Below are positions 34,624 to 44,173 of a stretch of 64,000 bases of DNA, piece after piece; positions within the stretch are counted from its first letter, which is position 1; the number at the start of each line of letters is the position of its first letter. The DNA is taken from NCBI RefSeq assembly GCF_945901735.1, contig NZ_CAMDLM010000005.1:62001-126000 (forward strand), read 5' to 3'. Source of the DNA: Limnohabitans sp. Rim8 (GTDB taxonomy: Bacteria; Pseudomonadota; Gammaproteobacteria; Burkholderiales; Burkholderiaceae_C). The notes under the pieces are model-generated. The model was given only the letters and a program-made list of their open reading frames with translations, did no database searches and was not told the DNA's origin. A program made the translations under genes and the position numbers.

Positions 34624-35829
34624 TCAGGCAGGCAGTGCCGCCCTGGCCAGAGGCACCGATTCAAACGCCACGCGCGAGGGCACGTCGCAGGCCACCCACA
34701 TGGCCGGGGGCTGGGTGTGCATGACGATGCCGGCCACGCTTTCGACCCGGCTTTCAGGCGGCACGCTGGGGTCGGGGCTGCGGCAGATGGACAAAAAGCC
34801 ATCCGATTCGTCGCGCAAAAAGTGTTCCAAATCAGCCTGACCGATGGGGGTTTTCAAAGCGTGTTGCCCGGCGGTGCTCAGGCGGTTGTGGCTTGACAAA
34901 CCCGGGCCCATGGGGGCTTGTTCGGCCAACAGCGATTCACACACGAAATGGTTGGTGTGCACCACCACGCCGTCGGTGGGCGTGACTTCGGCCCAGCCTG
35001 CGGGTGAGACTTCAAAACAGGCGACCTGGCCCTTGGCGTCGGCGCAGGGCACGTTGGAAGCGGCACCAAAACCCAGCCCCAAATCTGACTGCAAAGCCTG
35101 CAAACGCTCACGGGCATGCGCCACGGAATCGCAATCGAGCAAATGCCGCAGCAGCACATGCACTGGCACGCCCAGGCGGCTGCCGTCGCGGTGGGAGCGC
35201 AGGATGTTCAGGCCCAGCGCAAAGCCCGACTGGTTGATGCCGATCTTGGCCAGCATGCCGGCCTCGGTCAGGGTGGTGATGCTTTGGCCGCTGGGGCCTT
35301 GGGTGTGCAGCAGCACCAGGGCTTCGCGCTGGCGGCCCATCCAGTCCCAGTTTTGCGCAAGCCAGGCTTGGCCCGTGCGGCTGGCGGCGGCGGTCACGCC
35401 CATGGCGGTACATTCGCCGTCTTTCAAAGCGCCGTCCCAGGGCGCATCGGCCAACCAGTCGGGCAGGCCTGCGGCGCGGTTGGCGGCCATGGCGGCCAAT
35501 GCGGCTTCTTTCTGGTGTGGGGCGTCCGTCAAAAACGTGGGCGGCAAGATTTCGGTGCGGCAGTTCAGCGCCATCAGGCTGCCCAGGCTTTGGCCACTGC
35601 CTTGGGCCATGCCGCGCAACTCGGCCATCAGGTCGGCGTCAACCTGCTCGATCACCGGCTCAAAGCGCATGGCGCGCTCACAGGCGTTGGCCCAGTCGAT
35701 GCCGCAAGCGGCAAACAACCGTGCGTAGGTGATGACGCTGTGCTGGATGCGGTCTTGGGCCTGGCGGCCATAGATTTGGCCGCGCTCGTGGGCCGATTCC
35801 GCGCTGAGTGTGTCGATGCAAGGGAACAT
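34624..35829 (-). CDS. C45-family peptidase/acyltransferase
   Basis: A 401-residue Ntn-hydrolase of the acyl-CoA:6-aminopenicillanate acyltransferase (peptidase C45) family. The nucleophile is the cysteine of GECTAMGV near residue 140; autocleavage before it would free the catalytic N-terminus. Other family segments are AQNWDWM, TEAGMLAKIGINQSGFALGL, and SHNR. Substrates in bacteria are acyl-amino-acid-like amides. It converges with the transglutaminase pair and diverges from the M81 gene. The frame covers a full family length with no signal peptide. Confidence 0.85.
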   Translation of the reverse strand: MFPCIDTLSAESAHERGQIYGRQAQDRIQHSVITYARLFAACGIDWANACERAMRFEPVIEQVDADLMAELRGMAQGSGQSLGSLMALNCRTEILPPTFLTDAPHQKEAALAAMAANRAAGLPDWLADAPWDGALKDGECTAMGVTAAASRTGQAWLAQNWDWMGRQREALVLLHTQGPSGQSITTLTEAGMLAKIGINQSGFALGLNILRSHRDGSRLGVPVHVLLRHLLDCDSVAHARERLQALQSDLGLGFGAASNVPCADAKGQVACFEVSPAGWAEVTPTDGVVVHTNHFVCESLLAEQAPMGPGLSSHNRLSTAGQHALKTPIGQADLEHFLRDESDGFLSICRSPDPSVPPESRVESVAGIVMHTQPPAMWVACDVPSRVAFESVPLARAALPA

Positions 35830-35979
35830 GCCTCATCTCCTTAAGGGCGTTCAGTCTTGATCCCGCGAGACTGGCTGTCAATCCGGACAAACGCACATCC
35901 TTGACCACGCTGGCACCTCGGTGACTGTGCCCTGCCAGCGCACGGGGCGATCATGGGCGTCTGTTGAACTGGAGGCCCT

Positions 35980-37482
35980 ATGCGTTTGCTGATCGCGATG
36001 ATGATGCACGAGACCAACACCTTCTCGCCGGTGCCCACCGACTTGCAGCGCTTTGCGCTGGGGCCAGGTGAAGCGCCACCGCGAGGCGAGGCGGCCATTG
36101 CAGCGTTTCGCGGCACGGGCACGGCCACCGGGGCGTTCATTGATTTGGCCGAGCAGGCGGGGGCCGAGTTCGAGCTGGCCCTGGGTGCGCACGCCGCGCC
36201 CAGCGGGCTGGTGTTTGACCAGGCCTATGAGGCCATGAGCCAAGCGATTTTGCAGGCCGTGGCGCGGGGCGGTTTTGACGGCATCTTGCTGGACCTGCAT
36301 GGCGCCATGGTGAGCCAGAGCCACGAGGACGGCGAAGGCGAGTTGCTGCGCCGCATCCGCGCCCTCGACCCCCTCACCCCCATCGGTGTGGCTTACGACA
36401 TGCACGCCAACGTCTACGCCGACATGGTCGAGCTGGCGCAAACCGTGGCGGGTTACCAGACCTACCCGCATGTGGACATGTACGGCACCGGCGTGCGGGC
36501 GGGATCGGCCTTGCTCAAGCTGCTGCAGGGCCAGGCGCAGCCCACCACGGCCTGGGGGCGCTTGCCGATGATCCCGCACATCATGCGGCAAAGTTCCCTG
36601 GACGAGCCCAACCGTTCCATCCAAGCGCGCGCCCAGCAAATGGAGAAAGAAGGTGCTTTGTGCGCCAGCGTGTTCACCGGTTTTCCGCATGCCGACATCG
36701 AAAACGCGGGCCTTTCGGTGGTGGTGGTGACCGACAACGACCCAGCGCTGGCCCAGCGTCTGCGCGACGAGCTGATGCAAATGGCCTGGGACAGCCGGGC
36801 GCAGTGGGTGTACGAACTGGAACCGCTGGCCGCGTCGGTGGCCCGCGCCAAAACGCTGACCGACTTTCCAGTGATGCTGCTGGACCATTACGACAACGCC
36901 GCTTCGGGCGGCACCATGGACACCACCGCCGTGCTGGCCGAGGTGTTGCGCCAAGGCTTGCACAACGTGGCGGTGTTTGCGATTTTTGACCCGCAAGCGG
37001 TACAAGAAGCCATTGCAGCGGGCATCGGCGCGCAGGTGCGATTGCAAGTGGGCGGCAAGATGGCCATGCCGCTCATGCCGCACCACAGCGCCCCCATCGA
37101 GTTGTCGGGGGTGGTCAAGCTGATCTCGAACGGCAAATACCGCAACAAAGGCCCGATGAGCCAGGGCGCCCGGCAGAACATGGGCCAAGCGGTGGTGATC
37201 GACACGGGCGATGTGGAGGTGGCGCTGATCTCGCGGCATGTCGAGCCCTTTGACGTGAACGCCCTGCTGTGCCTGGGCATGGACCCAACGCAAAAGCGTT
37301 TTGTGGTGCTCAAAAGCCGGGTGCACTGGCGCGCAGGCCTGGGCCACCTGGCCGGTGCCACGGTGGAATGCGCAGGAGCCGGGGCCTGCACATCGGACTA
37401 CAGCGAGCTGCAGTTCAAAAATTTGCGGCGACCGATTTACCCACTGGACGCGGGGGTGGACTGGTCAAAGGCCGCGCAGTAA
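35980..37482 (+). CDS. M81 family metallopeptidase (MlrC-like)
   Basis: A 500-residue protein of the M81/DUF1485 family, named after MlrC, which hydrolyses linearised microcystin products. The N-terminal domain has the probable zinc ligands in MMMHETNTFSPV, LLDLHGAMV and YDMHANVYAD; the C-terminal MlrC domain has LDHYDNAASGGTMDTTAVLA and SRHVEPFDVNALLC. It is of the usual length. Relatives are widespread in bacteria that do not degrade toxins, so a peptidase or amidohydrolase with another substrate is more likely. A GntR repressor gene lies convergent just downstream. Confidence 0.88.
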   Translation: MRLLIAMMMHETNTFSPVPTDLQRFALGPGEAPPRGEAAIAAFRGTGTATGAFIDLAEQAGAEFELALGAHAAPSGLVFDQAYEAMSQAILQAVARGGFDGILLDLHGAMVSQSHEDGEGELLRRIRALDPLTPIGVAYDMHANVYADMVELAQTVAGYQTYPHVDMYGTGVRAGSALLKLLQGQAQPTTAWGRLPMIPHIMRQSSLDEPNRSIQARAQQMEKEGALCASVFTGFPHADIENAGLSVVVVTDNDPALAQRLRDELMQMAWDSRAQWVYELEPLAASVARAKTLTDFPVMLLDHYDNAASGGTMDTTAVLAEVLRQGLHNVAVFAIFDPQAVQEAIAAGIGAQVRLQVGGKMAMPLMPHHSAPIELSGVVKLISNGKYRNKGPMSQGARQNMGQAVVIDTGDVEVALISRHVEPFDVNALLCLGMDPTQKRFVVLKSRVHWRAGLGHLAGATVECAGAGACTSDYSELQFKNLRRPIYPLDAGVDWSKAAQ

Positions 37483-37589
37483 GCGCCAGGCAGCCCCCCG
37501 CAAAGGTTTTTTTTGGCGCAAAGGCGTGATCCGTCTTGCGCGGAAGTCATGGGCCAACGCGGGACAAGCCCAGTTTGCCGCAAATGGTC

Positions 37590-38252
37590 TCAGTTCACCA
37601 CATCCTGGATGCGCGGCCAGGTGTTGCGGATGTGCTCGCCCATGATGCGCGAGAGGGCCTGCCCGTCGCGGGCGGCCAGGGCCACCATCATCTGCTCATG
37701 CTCGGACATGGCCGCAGTCCAGTTTTCCGGAGTGGAATTGCCGCTGTAGCGCAGGCTGCGCATGCGTTTGCTCAGCGTGGCGTGAGTCATGCTCAAGGTG
37801 TCGTTGTCGGCCAGCGCAATCAGGGCTTCGTGGATGCGCTGGTTGAGCGCGAAATACGCCAGCCTCTGCCGGGCTTCAAACAACCGCTTCATCTCTTGGT
37901 GCATCTCCAGGATCGCGTCGATCCGGGCTGGGTCGGCCTGACATGCCCGCTCGCCCGCATAGGTCTCCACCAGAGCGATCACCTCCAGCATGTCGCGCGC
38001 ATCCTTGGCCGAAAAAGCCTTCACGATGGCGCCGCGCAAAGGCAAAAGCTCCACCAGGCCTTCGGCCGTCAAGACCTTGATCGCCTCGCGCACCGGTGTG
38101 CGAGACACGCCCAACAATTGGGCCACCTCCAGTTCCTGGATGCGTTCACCCGGCCGCAGGCGCAAGGACACGATCATGTCGCGCAATCGGTGGGTGACTT
38201 CTTCGTGGAGCGGGACGCGCTCAATCTGGCTGGAGGGGTCTTGTGAGGGCAT
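37590..38252 (-). CDS. GntR family regulator with FCD effector domain
   Basis: A 220-residue regulator. The N-terminal winged helix shows LRPGERIQELEVAQLLGVSR and TPVREAIKVLTAEGLVEL, the GntR signature. The C-terminal FCD domain includes ETYAGERACQA and a histidine/aspartate pattern that binds metal and carboxylates in relatives. It diverges from the PdxA-like/TctC operon, and a perfect palindrome at 38312-38327 sits between them. It is therefore the likely repressor of that operon, with a carboxylate as effector. Confidence 0.92.
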   Translation of the reverse strand: MPSQDPSSQIERVPLHEEVTHRLRDMIVSLRLRPGERIQELEVAQLLGVSRTPVREAIKVLTAEGLVELLPLRGAIVKAFSAKDARDMLEVIALVETYAGERACQADPARIDAILEMHQEMKRLFEARQRLAYFALNQRIHEALIALADNDTLSMTHATLSKRMRSLRYSGNSTPENWTAAMSEHEQMMVALAARDGQALSRIMGEHIRNTWPRIQDVVN

Positions 38253-38311
38253 GGGGTGGAAGTATGGGGGAAAACCAGAGCTTGACCGGGTTCATCCGCC
38301 AACTTAGCATT

Positions 38312-38327
38312 ATCCGTAATTACGGAT
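38312..38327. promoter_or_regulatory. Candidate GntR operator
   Basis: ATCCGTAATTACGGAT is a perfect 16-base palindrome midway between the divergent GntR gene and the PdxA-like gene. Palindromes of this size with an AT core are usual for FCD-type GntR proteins. A further partial half-site, GGATTACG, overlaps its right end. Confidence 0.55.
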
Positions 38328-38367
38328 TACGCGCATCCGCCAGTGCCCCTCACCCACATATCCATCC

Positions 38368-39336
38368 ATGACACTCCCCACCTTGGCCCTGTTCACGGGC
38401 GACCCTGCAGGCATCGGCCCTGAGCTGGTCGAAAAAATGCTGCAAAACCCCTCGTGGACAACGCACGCTCGGGTGATCCTGATCGGCCAAAAGGGCGTGA
38501 TTCAGGCCCCCCCCGAAGTGGTCTGGCACGACTGGTCTGGCGCCAATGCCTCTATTTTTGAACGCGGTGTGGCCAACGCCCACAATGGCCGCTACATGAT
38601 CCAGGCCTTGGCCGCCGGGGTGGACCTGGTGACCTCAGGCCAAGCCGATGCCTTTTGCTTTGCCCCGCTGAACAAGTCAGCCCTGCGCCAAGGCGGCATG
38701 ACACAAGAAGACGAACTGCGCTGGTTTGCCGAACACATGCACTTCACCGGCGTGTGCGGCGAGCTCAATGTGCTGAAAAACCTCTGGACCGCGCGCGTCA
38801 CCTCGCATGTTCCCCTGAGCGAAGTCTCCAGCTTGCTCAGCCCTGAGAAAGTGGCAGACGCCATCCGCATGATTTCGCAGGCCCTGCAGGCCTCTGGCGT
38901 CGCCAGTCCGCGCATCGCGGTCTGTGGACTCAATCCGCACAACGGCGACAACGGCAACTACGGCGACGAGGAAGGCCGCATCATCACGCCGGGTGTGCAG
39001 CAAGCTGCTGCCCTGGGTTTTGCCGCCGACGGCCCCTTCCCAGCGGACACCACCTTTGTGCGTGCCATCCGTTCGCCAGGCGGTTACGACGGTGTGGTGA
39101 CCATGTACCACGACCAAGGCCAGATCGCCATGAAACTGATGGGGTTTGAGCAGGGCGTGACGGTGCACGGCGGCCTGCCCTGCCCCATCACCACCCCGGC
39201 CCATGGCACGGCGTACGACATTTCAGGTCAGGGTGTGGCCAATCCCCAAGCCATGATCAACGCTTTTGAATTGGCCGCCCGCATGGCCACCTCACACCGT
39301 CAAAACCTCACCAGCCCCCAGGAGACCTTGTCATGA
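38368..39336 (+). CDS. PdxA-family dehydrogenase
   Basis: A 322-residue NAD-dependent oxidative decarboxylase of the PdxA family. It carries GDPAGIGPELVEKML, the metal-binding region HMHFTGVCGELNV, GLNPHNGDNGNYGDEE and the catalytic YHDQGQIAMKLMGF. The family includes vitamin B6 biosynthesis PdxA, the threonate-phosphate dehydrogenase PdxA2, and TphB, which rearomatises terephthalate dihydrodiol. Its coupling to a TctC receptor (four-base overlap) and its own GntR regulator argue for a catabolic role rather than B6 synthesis. No phthalate-type dioxygenase genes are in the window. Confidence 0.88.
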   Translation: MTLPTLALFTGDPAGIGPELVEKMLQNPSWTTHARVILIGQKGVIQAPPEVVWHDWSGANASIFERGVANAHNGRYMIQALAAGVDLVTSGQADAFCFAPLNKSALRQGGMTQEDELRWFAEHMHFTGVCGELNVLKNLWTARVTSHVPLSEVSSLLSPEKVADAIRMISQALQASGVASPRIAVCGLNPHNGDNGNYGDEEGRIITPGVQQAAALGFAADGPFPADTTFVRAIRSPGGYDGVVTMYHDQGQIAMKLMGFEQGVTVHGGLPCPITTPAHGTAYDISGQGVANPQAMINAFELAARMATSHRQNLTSPQETLS

Positions 39337-40292
39337 AGTTGAAGAAAATTTTGATCACCGCCCTGCTTGCCGCCCCGTTGCTGGGCCTGGCGCAAAGCTA
39401 CCCCAACAAGCCGGTGCGCATCATGGTGGGGGCCAACGCAGGCGGCGGCACCGACATCATTGCCCGGATGCTGGCCGAAAAAATGGGCGAGGCCTTCAAG
39501 GGCTCGTTTGTGGTCGATAACAAACCCGGTGCCTCCAACACCATTGCCGCCGACCTGACGGCCAAAGCCCCAGCCGACGGCCACACCTTGCTGGTCGCCA
39601 CCAACACCGGCCAGGCCATTGCTCCGCATCTGATCAAACTCAGCTTTGACCCGATCAAGGACCTGACTCCTGTGGGCCTGATCGTCACGGTGCCCAACGT
39701 GCTGGTGGTGGGGGCCAACGTGCCTGCCAACAACGTGGCCGAATTGGTCTCTTTGATGAAAGCCAAGCCCAACGAGTTCAAATACGCGTCGTCCGGCGTG
39801 GGCAGCACCCAGCACATTGCGGGCGAGGGCTTCAACCTGGCCGCTGGCGTCAAGAGCATCCATGTGCCCTACCGGGGCAGCAGCCAGGCGCACCTGGACA
39901 TCATCGGGGGCAACGTGCAGATCATGTTCGACACCACCTCGTCGGCCATGGGCCAGATCAAGGCCGGCAAATTCAAGCCCTTGGCCCTGACCACCGCCAC
40001 CCGCAGCAGCGAGTTGCCCCAAGTGCCCACGCTGGCCGAGGCCGGCGTGAGCGGCTTCGAGATGAGCACCTGGTACGGCATGTTCGTGACCAGCGGCACC
40101 CCACCCGAAGTGACGCAGCGCCTGCAAACCGAGCTCGCCAAAATCCTGAAAATGCCCGACATCCAGACCAAACTCAAAGGCCTGGGTGGCGAGCCGGGCA
40201 GCATCTCGCCCGAGCAATTTGCGCAATTGAACCGTCAGGAATTCACGCGCTTTGGCGATCTGATCAAGAAGGCCAACATCAAGCTGGAGTAA
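39333..40292 (+). CDS. Bug/TctC-type TTT substrate-binding protein
   Basis: A 319-residue periplasmic receptor with a signal peptide (MKLKKILITALLAAPLLGLA-QS). The first binding loop is YPNKPVRIMVGANAGGGTD, followed by NKPGASNTIAADL and YRGSSQAHLDIIGGNVQIMF, all standard for the family. It is coupled to the PdxA-like gene. Terephthalate uptake in Comamonas uses a TctC protein (TphC) next to a PdxA-type gene, so an aromatic or sugar acid ligand is possible. Its 3' end overlaps the convergent FAD monooxygenase gene by 14 bases. Confidence 0.93.
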   Translation: MKLKKILITALLAAPLLGLAQSYPNKPVRIMVGANAGGGTDIIARMLAEKMGEAFKGSFVVDNKPGASNTIAADLTAKAPADGHTLLVATNTGQAIAPHLIKLSFDPIKDLTPVGLIVTVPNVLVVGANVPANNVAELVSLMKAKPNEFKYASSGVGSTQHIAGEGFNLAAGVKSIHVPYRGSSQAHLDIIGGNVQIMFDTTSSAMGQIKAGKFKPLALTTATRSSELPQVPTLAEAGVSGFEMSTWYGMFVTSGTPPEVTQRLQTELAKILKMPDIQTKLKGLGGEPGSISPEQFAQLNRQEFTRFGDLIKKANIKLE

Positions 40293-41952
40293 GGCCGACT
40301 CGGCCACACAAAGTGGCCACCAAGGCTTGGGCTGACGCGTCATCCAGCCCATGCCCACGCCACACGGTGTGGGCGTCAGCCCGCACCATGAGCAAGGGGT
40401 GCTGGTATTCGGCCGGCAAGTCGTTCAGGCCCGACACGTCCAGCACCCGCAGCGGCATGCCCTGGTGTTCGGCCGCGGATTGCAGGGCCTCCAGTGCGTC
40501 GTCATGCCCCGGCTTCAGGCAAAGCAAGGTGTAAGCGGGCCCCAAGGCGTCGTACAGCGACTGGCCTTCACCCAGCCAGAAATGCGGTGCACGGCAACCG
40601 GGCACGGTGGACGCCGTGAAACTGCCCATGCTGTACTCGGGCGCTTGGTCGCCGTCGTACACCATGACGGGCGACTGGTCGTAGTAGTAGCCAAAGTTCA
40701 GGCCCGCGCAGCAGTATTGCTGCACGTTCAGGTCGTATAAATTTTGACCAAAGGCCTCGCGAGCGGCTTGCCCCTCTGGGCTGTCGTCTTCCAGATTCAA
40801 AGGAATCTCGCGCCGACGCTGGCTCATGGCGTGCGCGTGGTTCATGGCAAAGCGCGAGACCTGCTCGGTGATCGGGTGGCGTTCTTTTGCGTAGGCCGAC
40901 AAGGCTTCGGGCGCGGCCCAGCCTTCGATTTGCGCCGACAGGTGCCAAGCCAAGTTGGCCGCATCGGCCAGCCCCGCGTTCATGCCATAACCGGCGTAAG
41001 GCACCCACAGGTGCGCGGCGTCTCCGGCCAAAAACACGCGGCCTTCGCGCAGTTTGTCACTCACCAGGCGGCGGCCAATCCAGTCTTCGCGGCTCATCTG
41101 TTCGTACTCGAAGTCTTCGCCCACGCCCAAAATGGTGCGGATGGCCCAGTCGCGGTCCACCGCGTCAAAGTCGGCTTCGTGGTCGCGCAGGTAGTTGTGG
41201 ATCAACCAGACCTCTTGGCCGTCGATGGCGTAGATGTTGCCGCTGCGCCGGGGGTTGACAGTGAACATGGCCCAGGCCGCCGGGGCCTGCAGGCGCGCCA
41301 TCAAGCCAGGCGCGCGGATGCAGGTGCTTTGCACCCGCTGCACCACCTCGTCGCCCACCAGTTGGGCCCCAATGGCTTTGCGCACCGCCGAGCGGCCGCC
41401 GTCGCAGCCCACCAGGTAGGCCGCTTGCAGCTGCAGCGGTGGCGCATCGGGCGTGTCCAGGTTTTGAATGCGCACGCCCACCTGGCTGTCGGTTTGCGCG
41501 AAGTCGAGCACTTGGTGCCGGTACAGCATGGTGATCAAAGCTTGCTTTTGCACATGCCCCGCCAAAATCGGCTCGATGTAGCGCTGGTTGATGCGGTGCG
41601 GTGGCTCGGGCGTGGGCCAATCGCCGTCGGGGCCGGAATGGTCGGTCAGGCGGGTGCTGCGCCCGGGAATGTGGATGCGGGCAATTTCTTGCCCCACGGT
41701 GCTGGTGCGGTAAGACACGTCGTGCGGATAGTCATCGGGCAAGCCTGCGGCACGCAGGTCTTGGGCCACGCCCAAGGCGCGAAACAGCTCCATGCTGCGG
41801 GCCGAGATGTGGTTGCACTTGACATCGGGCAGCGCGCCCGCAGGCCGCATCTCGACCAAGGTGCAGGCGATGCCACGGCGCGCCAGGCAAAGCGCCAGGC
41901 TCATGCCCACCGGCCCTGCGCCCACTACCAACACAGGCGTGTCCAGGCTCAT
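40279..41952 (-). CDS. FAD-dependent aromatic hydroxylase (MhpA/PheA-like)
   Basis: A 557-residue class A flavin monooxygenase. It has the N-terminal dinucleotide fold LVVGAGPVGMSLALCLARRG, the second signature YLVGCDGGRSAVRKAIG, and the FAD-ribityl motif GDAAHLWVPYAGYGMNAGLA. A C-terminal thioredoxin-like domain gives it the longer MhpA/phenol-hydroxylase size. It should add one oxygen to an aromatic ring using NAD(P)H. It is the last gene of a five-gene minus-strand operon, overlapping the preceding monooxygenase gene by four bases. Confidence 0.9.
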   Translation of the reverse strand: MSLDTPVLVVGAGPVGMSLALCLARRGIACTLVEMRPAGALPDVKCNHISARSMELFRALGVAQDLRAAGLPDDYPHDVSYRTSTVGQEIARIHIPGRSTRLTDHSGPDGDWPTPEPPHRINQRYIEPILAGHVQKQALITMLYRHQVLDFAQTDSQVGVRIQNLDTPDAPPLQLQAAYLVGCDGGRSAVRKAIGAQLVGDEVVQRVQSTCIRAPGLMARLQAPAAWAMFTVNPRRSGNIYAIDGQEVWLIHNYLRDHEADFDAVDRDWAIRTILGVGEDFEYEQMSREDWIGRRLVSDKLREGRVFLAGDAAHLWVPYAGYGMNAGLADAANLAWHLSAQIEGWAAPEALSAYAKERHPITEQVSRFAMNHAHAMSQRRREIPLNLEDDSPEGQAAREAFGQNLYDLNVQQYCCAGLNFGYYYDQSPVMVYDGDQAPEYSMGSFTASTVPGCRAPHFWLGEGQSLYDALGPAYTLLCLKPGHDDALEALQSAAEHQGMPLRVLDVSGLNDLPAEYQHPLLMVRADAHTVWRGHGLDDASAQALVATLCGRVGLTPA

Positions 41953-43145
41953 AGCGGCACTTTCAAGGGGTCGTATTCAAACAGCCAGTCATAGCGGCGG
42001 CGCACTTTTTCGGGCGCCCACTCGCTGCTGACATAGTCCACCGCTTTGGCGGGGTCCGACAGCTGGGGGTTGTGAAAGCGCTGGGCATTGTCACGCGACA
42101 GGTTGACGATGTCGGCGGTGCGCTGCCAGCGCAGTTTTTCAAAGCGGGCCAAGGCGTGCTCGGTCGGTTCATCCAAGGCCAGGCAGCGCGCCATGACGGC
42201 GGCGTCTTCGATGGCCATGTTGGCCCCCTGCGCCAAAAACGGCAAGGTGGGGTGCGCGGCGTCTCCCAGCAGGCAGATGTTTCCCAGCGCCCAGCCGGTT
42301 TGCGGGGCACGGCCGAGCAGGGCCCATTTGAAAGGCTGCTCAATGGCCGACATCAGCTCGCACACATCGGCATGCCAGTGGCCAAAGTCTTGCAGCAGCT
42401 CGGCGTGGGTACCGCGCTCGGTCCAGGACTCGCTGCGCCAGCCTTCACGCTCGATGATGCCCACCACGTTCATCAAGGCCCCGCCACGCACCGGGTACGT
42501 GATGACGTGCGCGCCCGGGCCGACCCAATTGGTGCCAACCTGCGCCCGAAGGTGTTCAGACACGCGCTCCACAGGCACCAGCCCGCGCCAGGCCAGCAAG
42601 CCGGTGAATTGCGCTTTGTCTTCGCCCAGCAACTGCTCGCGCAGCACCGAATGCACACCGTCGGCCCCCAGCAAAGCATGGGCGCTGTGCTGCGAGCCAT
42701 CGTTCAATTCAAAAGACACGCCCGAGTCAGTGCTGCGGGCCTTGACCACCCGCGCGTTCAAGCGCACGGGGCGGTCCGCCCGGGCCTCGAAAGCGTCTAG
42801 CAAGACCCGGTGCAAGTCGCCCCGGTGCACCATCCAATAAGGCGCACCAAAACGCACCAGGCAATCGTCGCCCAGGTCAAACAACTTCCAGCGCTGGCCG
42901 GTGTCCCACATGCGGATTTCTTTGCCCCGGGCCTGGCACACACAGGCCTGCAAAGCCTCACCCAAACCCAGCGACAGCAAGACGCTTGAGCCGTTGGGCG
43001 AGATTTGCAAGCCCGCGCCCAGCTCACCCAGCTGCGCGGCTTGCTCGAACACATCGACCTTGAAGCCTTGCTGCAGCAAGGCCAGTGCGGTGGTCAATCC
43101 GGCAATGCCCGCCCCGGCGATGGCGATGCGCTGAGGTGTGCTCAT
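41949..43145 (-). CDS. FAD-dependent hydroxylase (salicylate/3-hydroxybenzoate type)
   Basis: A 398-residue class A flavin monooxygenase, the size of salicylate 1-hydroxylase and 3-hydroxybenzoate 6-hydroxylase. It shows IAIAGAGIAGLTTALALLQQ, the DG motif in LLGADGVHSVLREQLLG and GDAAHPTLPFLAQGANMAIE. The start at 43145 (MSTPQRIAIAG) overlaps the upstream receptor stop by four bases; a longer frame to 43184 lies inside that gene. It probably hydroxylates the ring of the imported acid before or after the second monooxygenase acts. Confidence 0.9.
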   Translation of the reverse strand: MSTPQRIAIAGAGIAGLTTALALLQQGFKVDVFEQAAQLGELGAGLQISPNGSSVLLSLGLGEALQACVCQARGKEIRMWDTGQRWKLFDLGDDCLVRFGAPYWMVHRGDLHRVLLDAFEARADRPVRLNARVVKARSTDSGVSFELNDGSQHSAHALLGADGVHSVLREQLLGEDKAQFTGLLAWRGLVPVERVSEHLRAQVGTNWVGPGAHVITYPVRGGALMNVVGIIEREGWRSESWTERGTHAELLQDFGHWHADVCELMSAIEQPFKWALLGRAPQTGWALGNICLLGDAAHPTLPFLAQGANMAIEDAAVMARCLALDEPTEHALARFEKLRWQRTADIVNLSRDNAQRFHNPQLSDPAKAVDYVSSEWAPEKVRRRYDWLFEYDPLKVPL

Positions 43146-44143
43146 TGCGCCTTGATGTTGTTGTCTTTGGCGACCTGGGTCCACAAGGGGATTTCTGTGG
43201 CAATGGTTTTGGCGAAGTCTGCACTGCTGCTGCCCACGGGACGGATGTCCAGCTTGGCCATGCGCTCGACCACGTCCGGCAAGGCCATGATGCGGGCCAT
43301 CTCTTCTTGCAAGCGCTTGACGATGGGCGCAGGCGTGCCCGCCGGGGCCAGCAAACCGCTCCAGAAATTCACCGCCAAATCGATGCCCTGCTCTTTGAGC
43401 GTAGGCACTTGCGGGTAGCTGGCCAGGCGTTGCTCGGACGTGACGGCCAAAGCGCGCAACTTGCCGGACTTGACCAGCGCGGCGATGGGGCCCGAGTCAA
43501 TCAAGGTCATTTGCACTTCTTGCGTCAGCACCGCGTTGATGGAGGGCGCGCTGCCCTGGTAGGGCACATTCAGGGCTTTCAGACCCGACTTGGCCTTGAC
43601 CAGCTCCATCACCAACTGGAAGGAGGCCGAGGGGTAGGAATAGTTCGTTTTGTCCGCGTTGGCTTTGGACAAGGCGACCAACTCGTTGAAGGTTCTGGCT
43701 GGCGAGGCTTCGTTGACGGCCAGGATCATGGGGAAAGAACCTGCCAGAGAAATAGGCACCAGATCGGTGATCGGGTTATAGGACAGCTTGGCCACCAGTG
43801 CCGGATTGAACACGATGGGGCCACTGGCGGCCATGAGCAGGGTGTAGCCATCGGGCGCGGCTTTGACCACAAATTCGGTGCCCACGGCGGCACCCGCGCC
43901 GGGTTTGTTCTCGACCAACACCGGCTGGCCCAAAACAGGGGCCAACTTTTCTGCGACCACGCGCGCCAAAATGTCGTTGGCACCACCGGGTGCATAAGGC
44001 ACCACGATGCGCACAGGCTTGTTGGGCCAGGCCGCTTGTGCCCAAGACAGGGCCGGGGCCAAAGTGGCCCAAGATGCGGCCAACGACAAGGCGGCGGTGG
44101 CCACCAGCTTGCGGCGTGCGGGGGATGTGAGGCGGGTGGTCAT
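43142..44143 (-). CDS. Bug/TctC-type TTT substrate-binding protein
   Basis: A 333-residue receptor with a long basic signal peptide (MTTRLTSPARRKLVATAALS ... SWAQA). Binding-site segments WPNKPVRIVVPYAPGGANDI, ENKPGAGAAVGTEFV and VPYQGSAPSINAVLTQEV are all present. It sits in the middle of a catabolic operon between a TPP enzyme and two monooxygenases, so its ligand is probably the aromatic acid that they consume. No tctAB genes are linked, so it must share a permease encoded elsewhere. Confidence 0.93.
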   Translation of the reverse strand: MTTRLTSPARRKLVATAALSLAASWATLAPALSWAQAAWPNKPVRIVVPYAPGGANDILARVVAEKLAPVLGQPVLVENKPGAGAAVGTEFVVKAAPDGYTLLMAASGPIVFNPALVAKLSYNPITDLVPISLAGSFPMILAVNEASPARTFNELVALSKANADKTNYSYPSASFQLVMELVKAKSGLKALNVPYQGSAPSINAVLTQEVQMTLIDSGPIAALVKSGKLRALAVTSEQRLASYPQVPTLKEQGIDLAVNFWSGLLAPAGTPAPIVKRLQEEMARIMALPDVVERMAKLDIRPVGSSSADFAKTIATEIPLWTQVAKDNNIKAQ

Positions 44144-44173
44144 GGTTTGTCTCCTGTTTTATCGGGGTGAAAA

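Noticed and set aside
35878-37347. 489-residue minus-strand frame
   Set aside because: Antisense to the M81 peptidase gene, which has conserved metal-site motifs.
40744-41994. 416-residue plus-strand frame
   Set aside because: Antisense to a clear FAD monooxygenase; composition typical of shadow frames.
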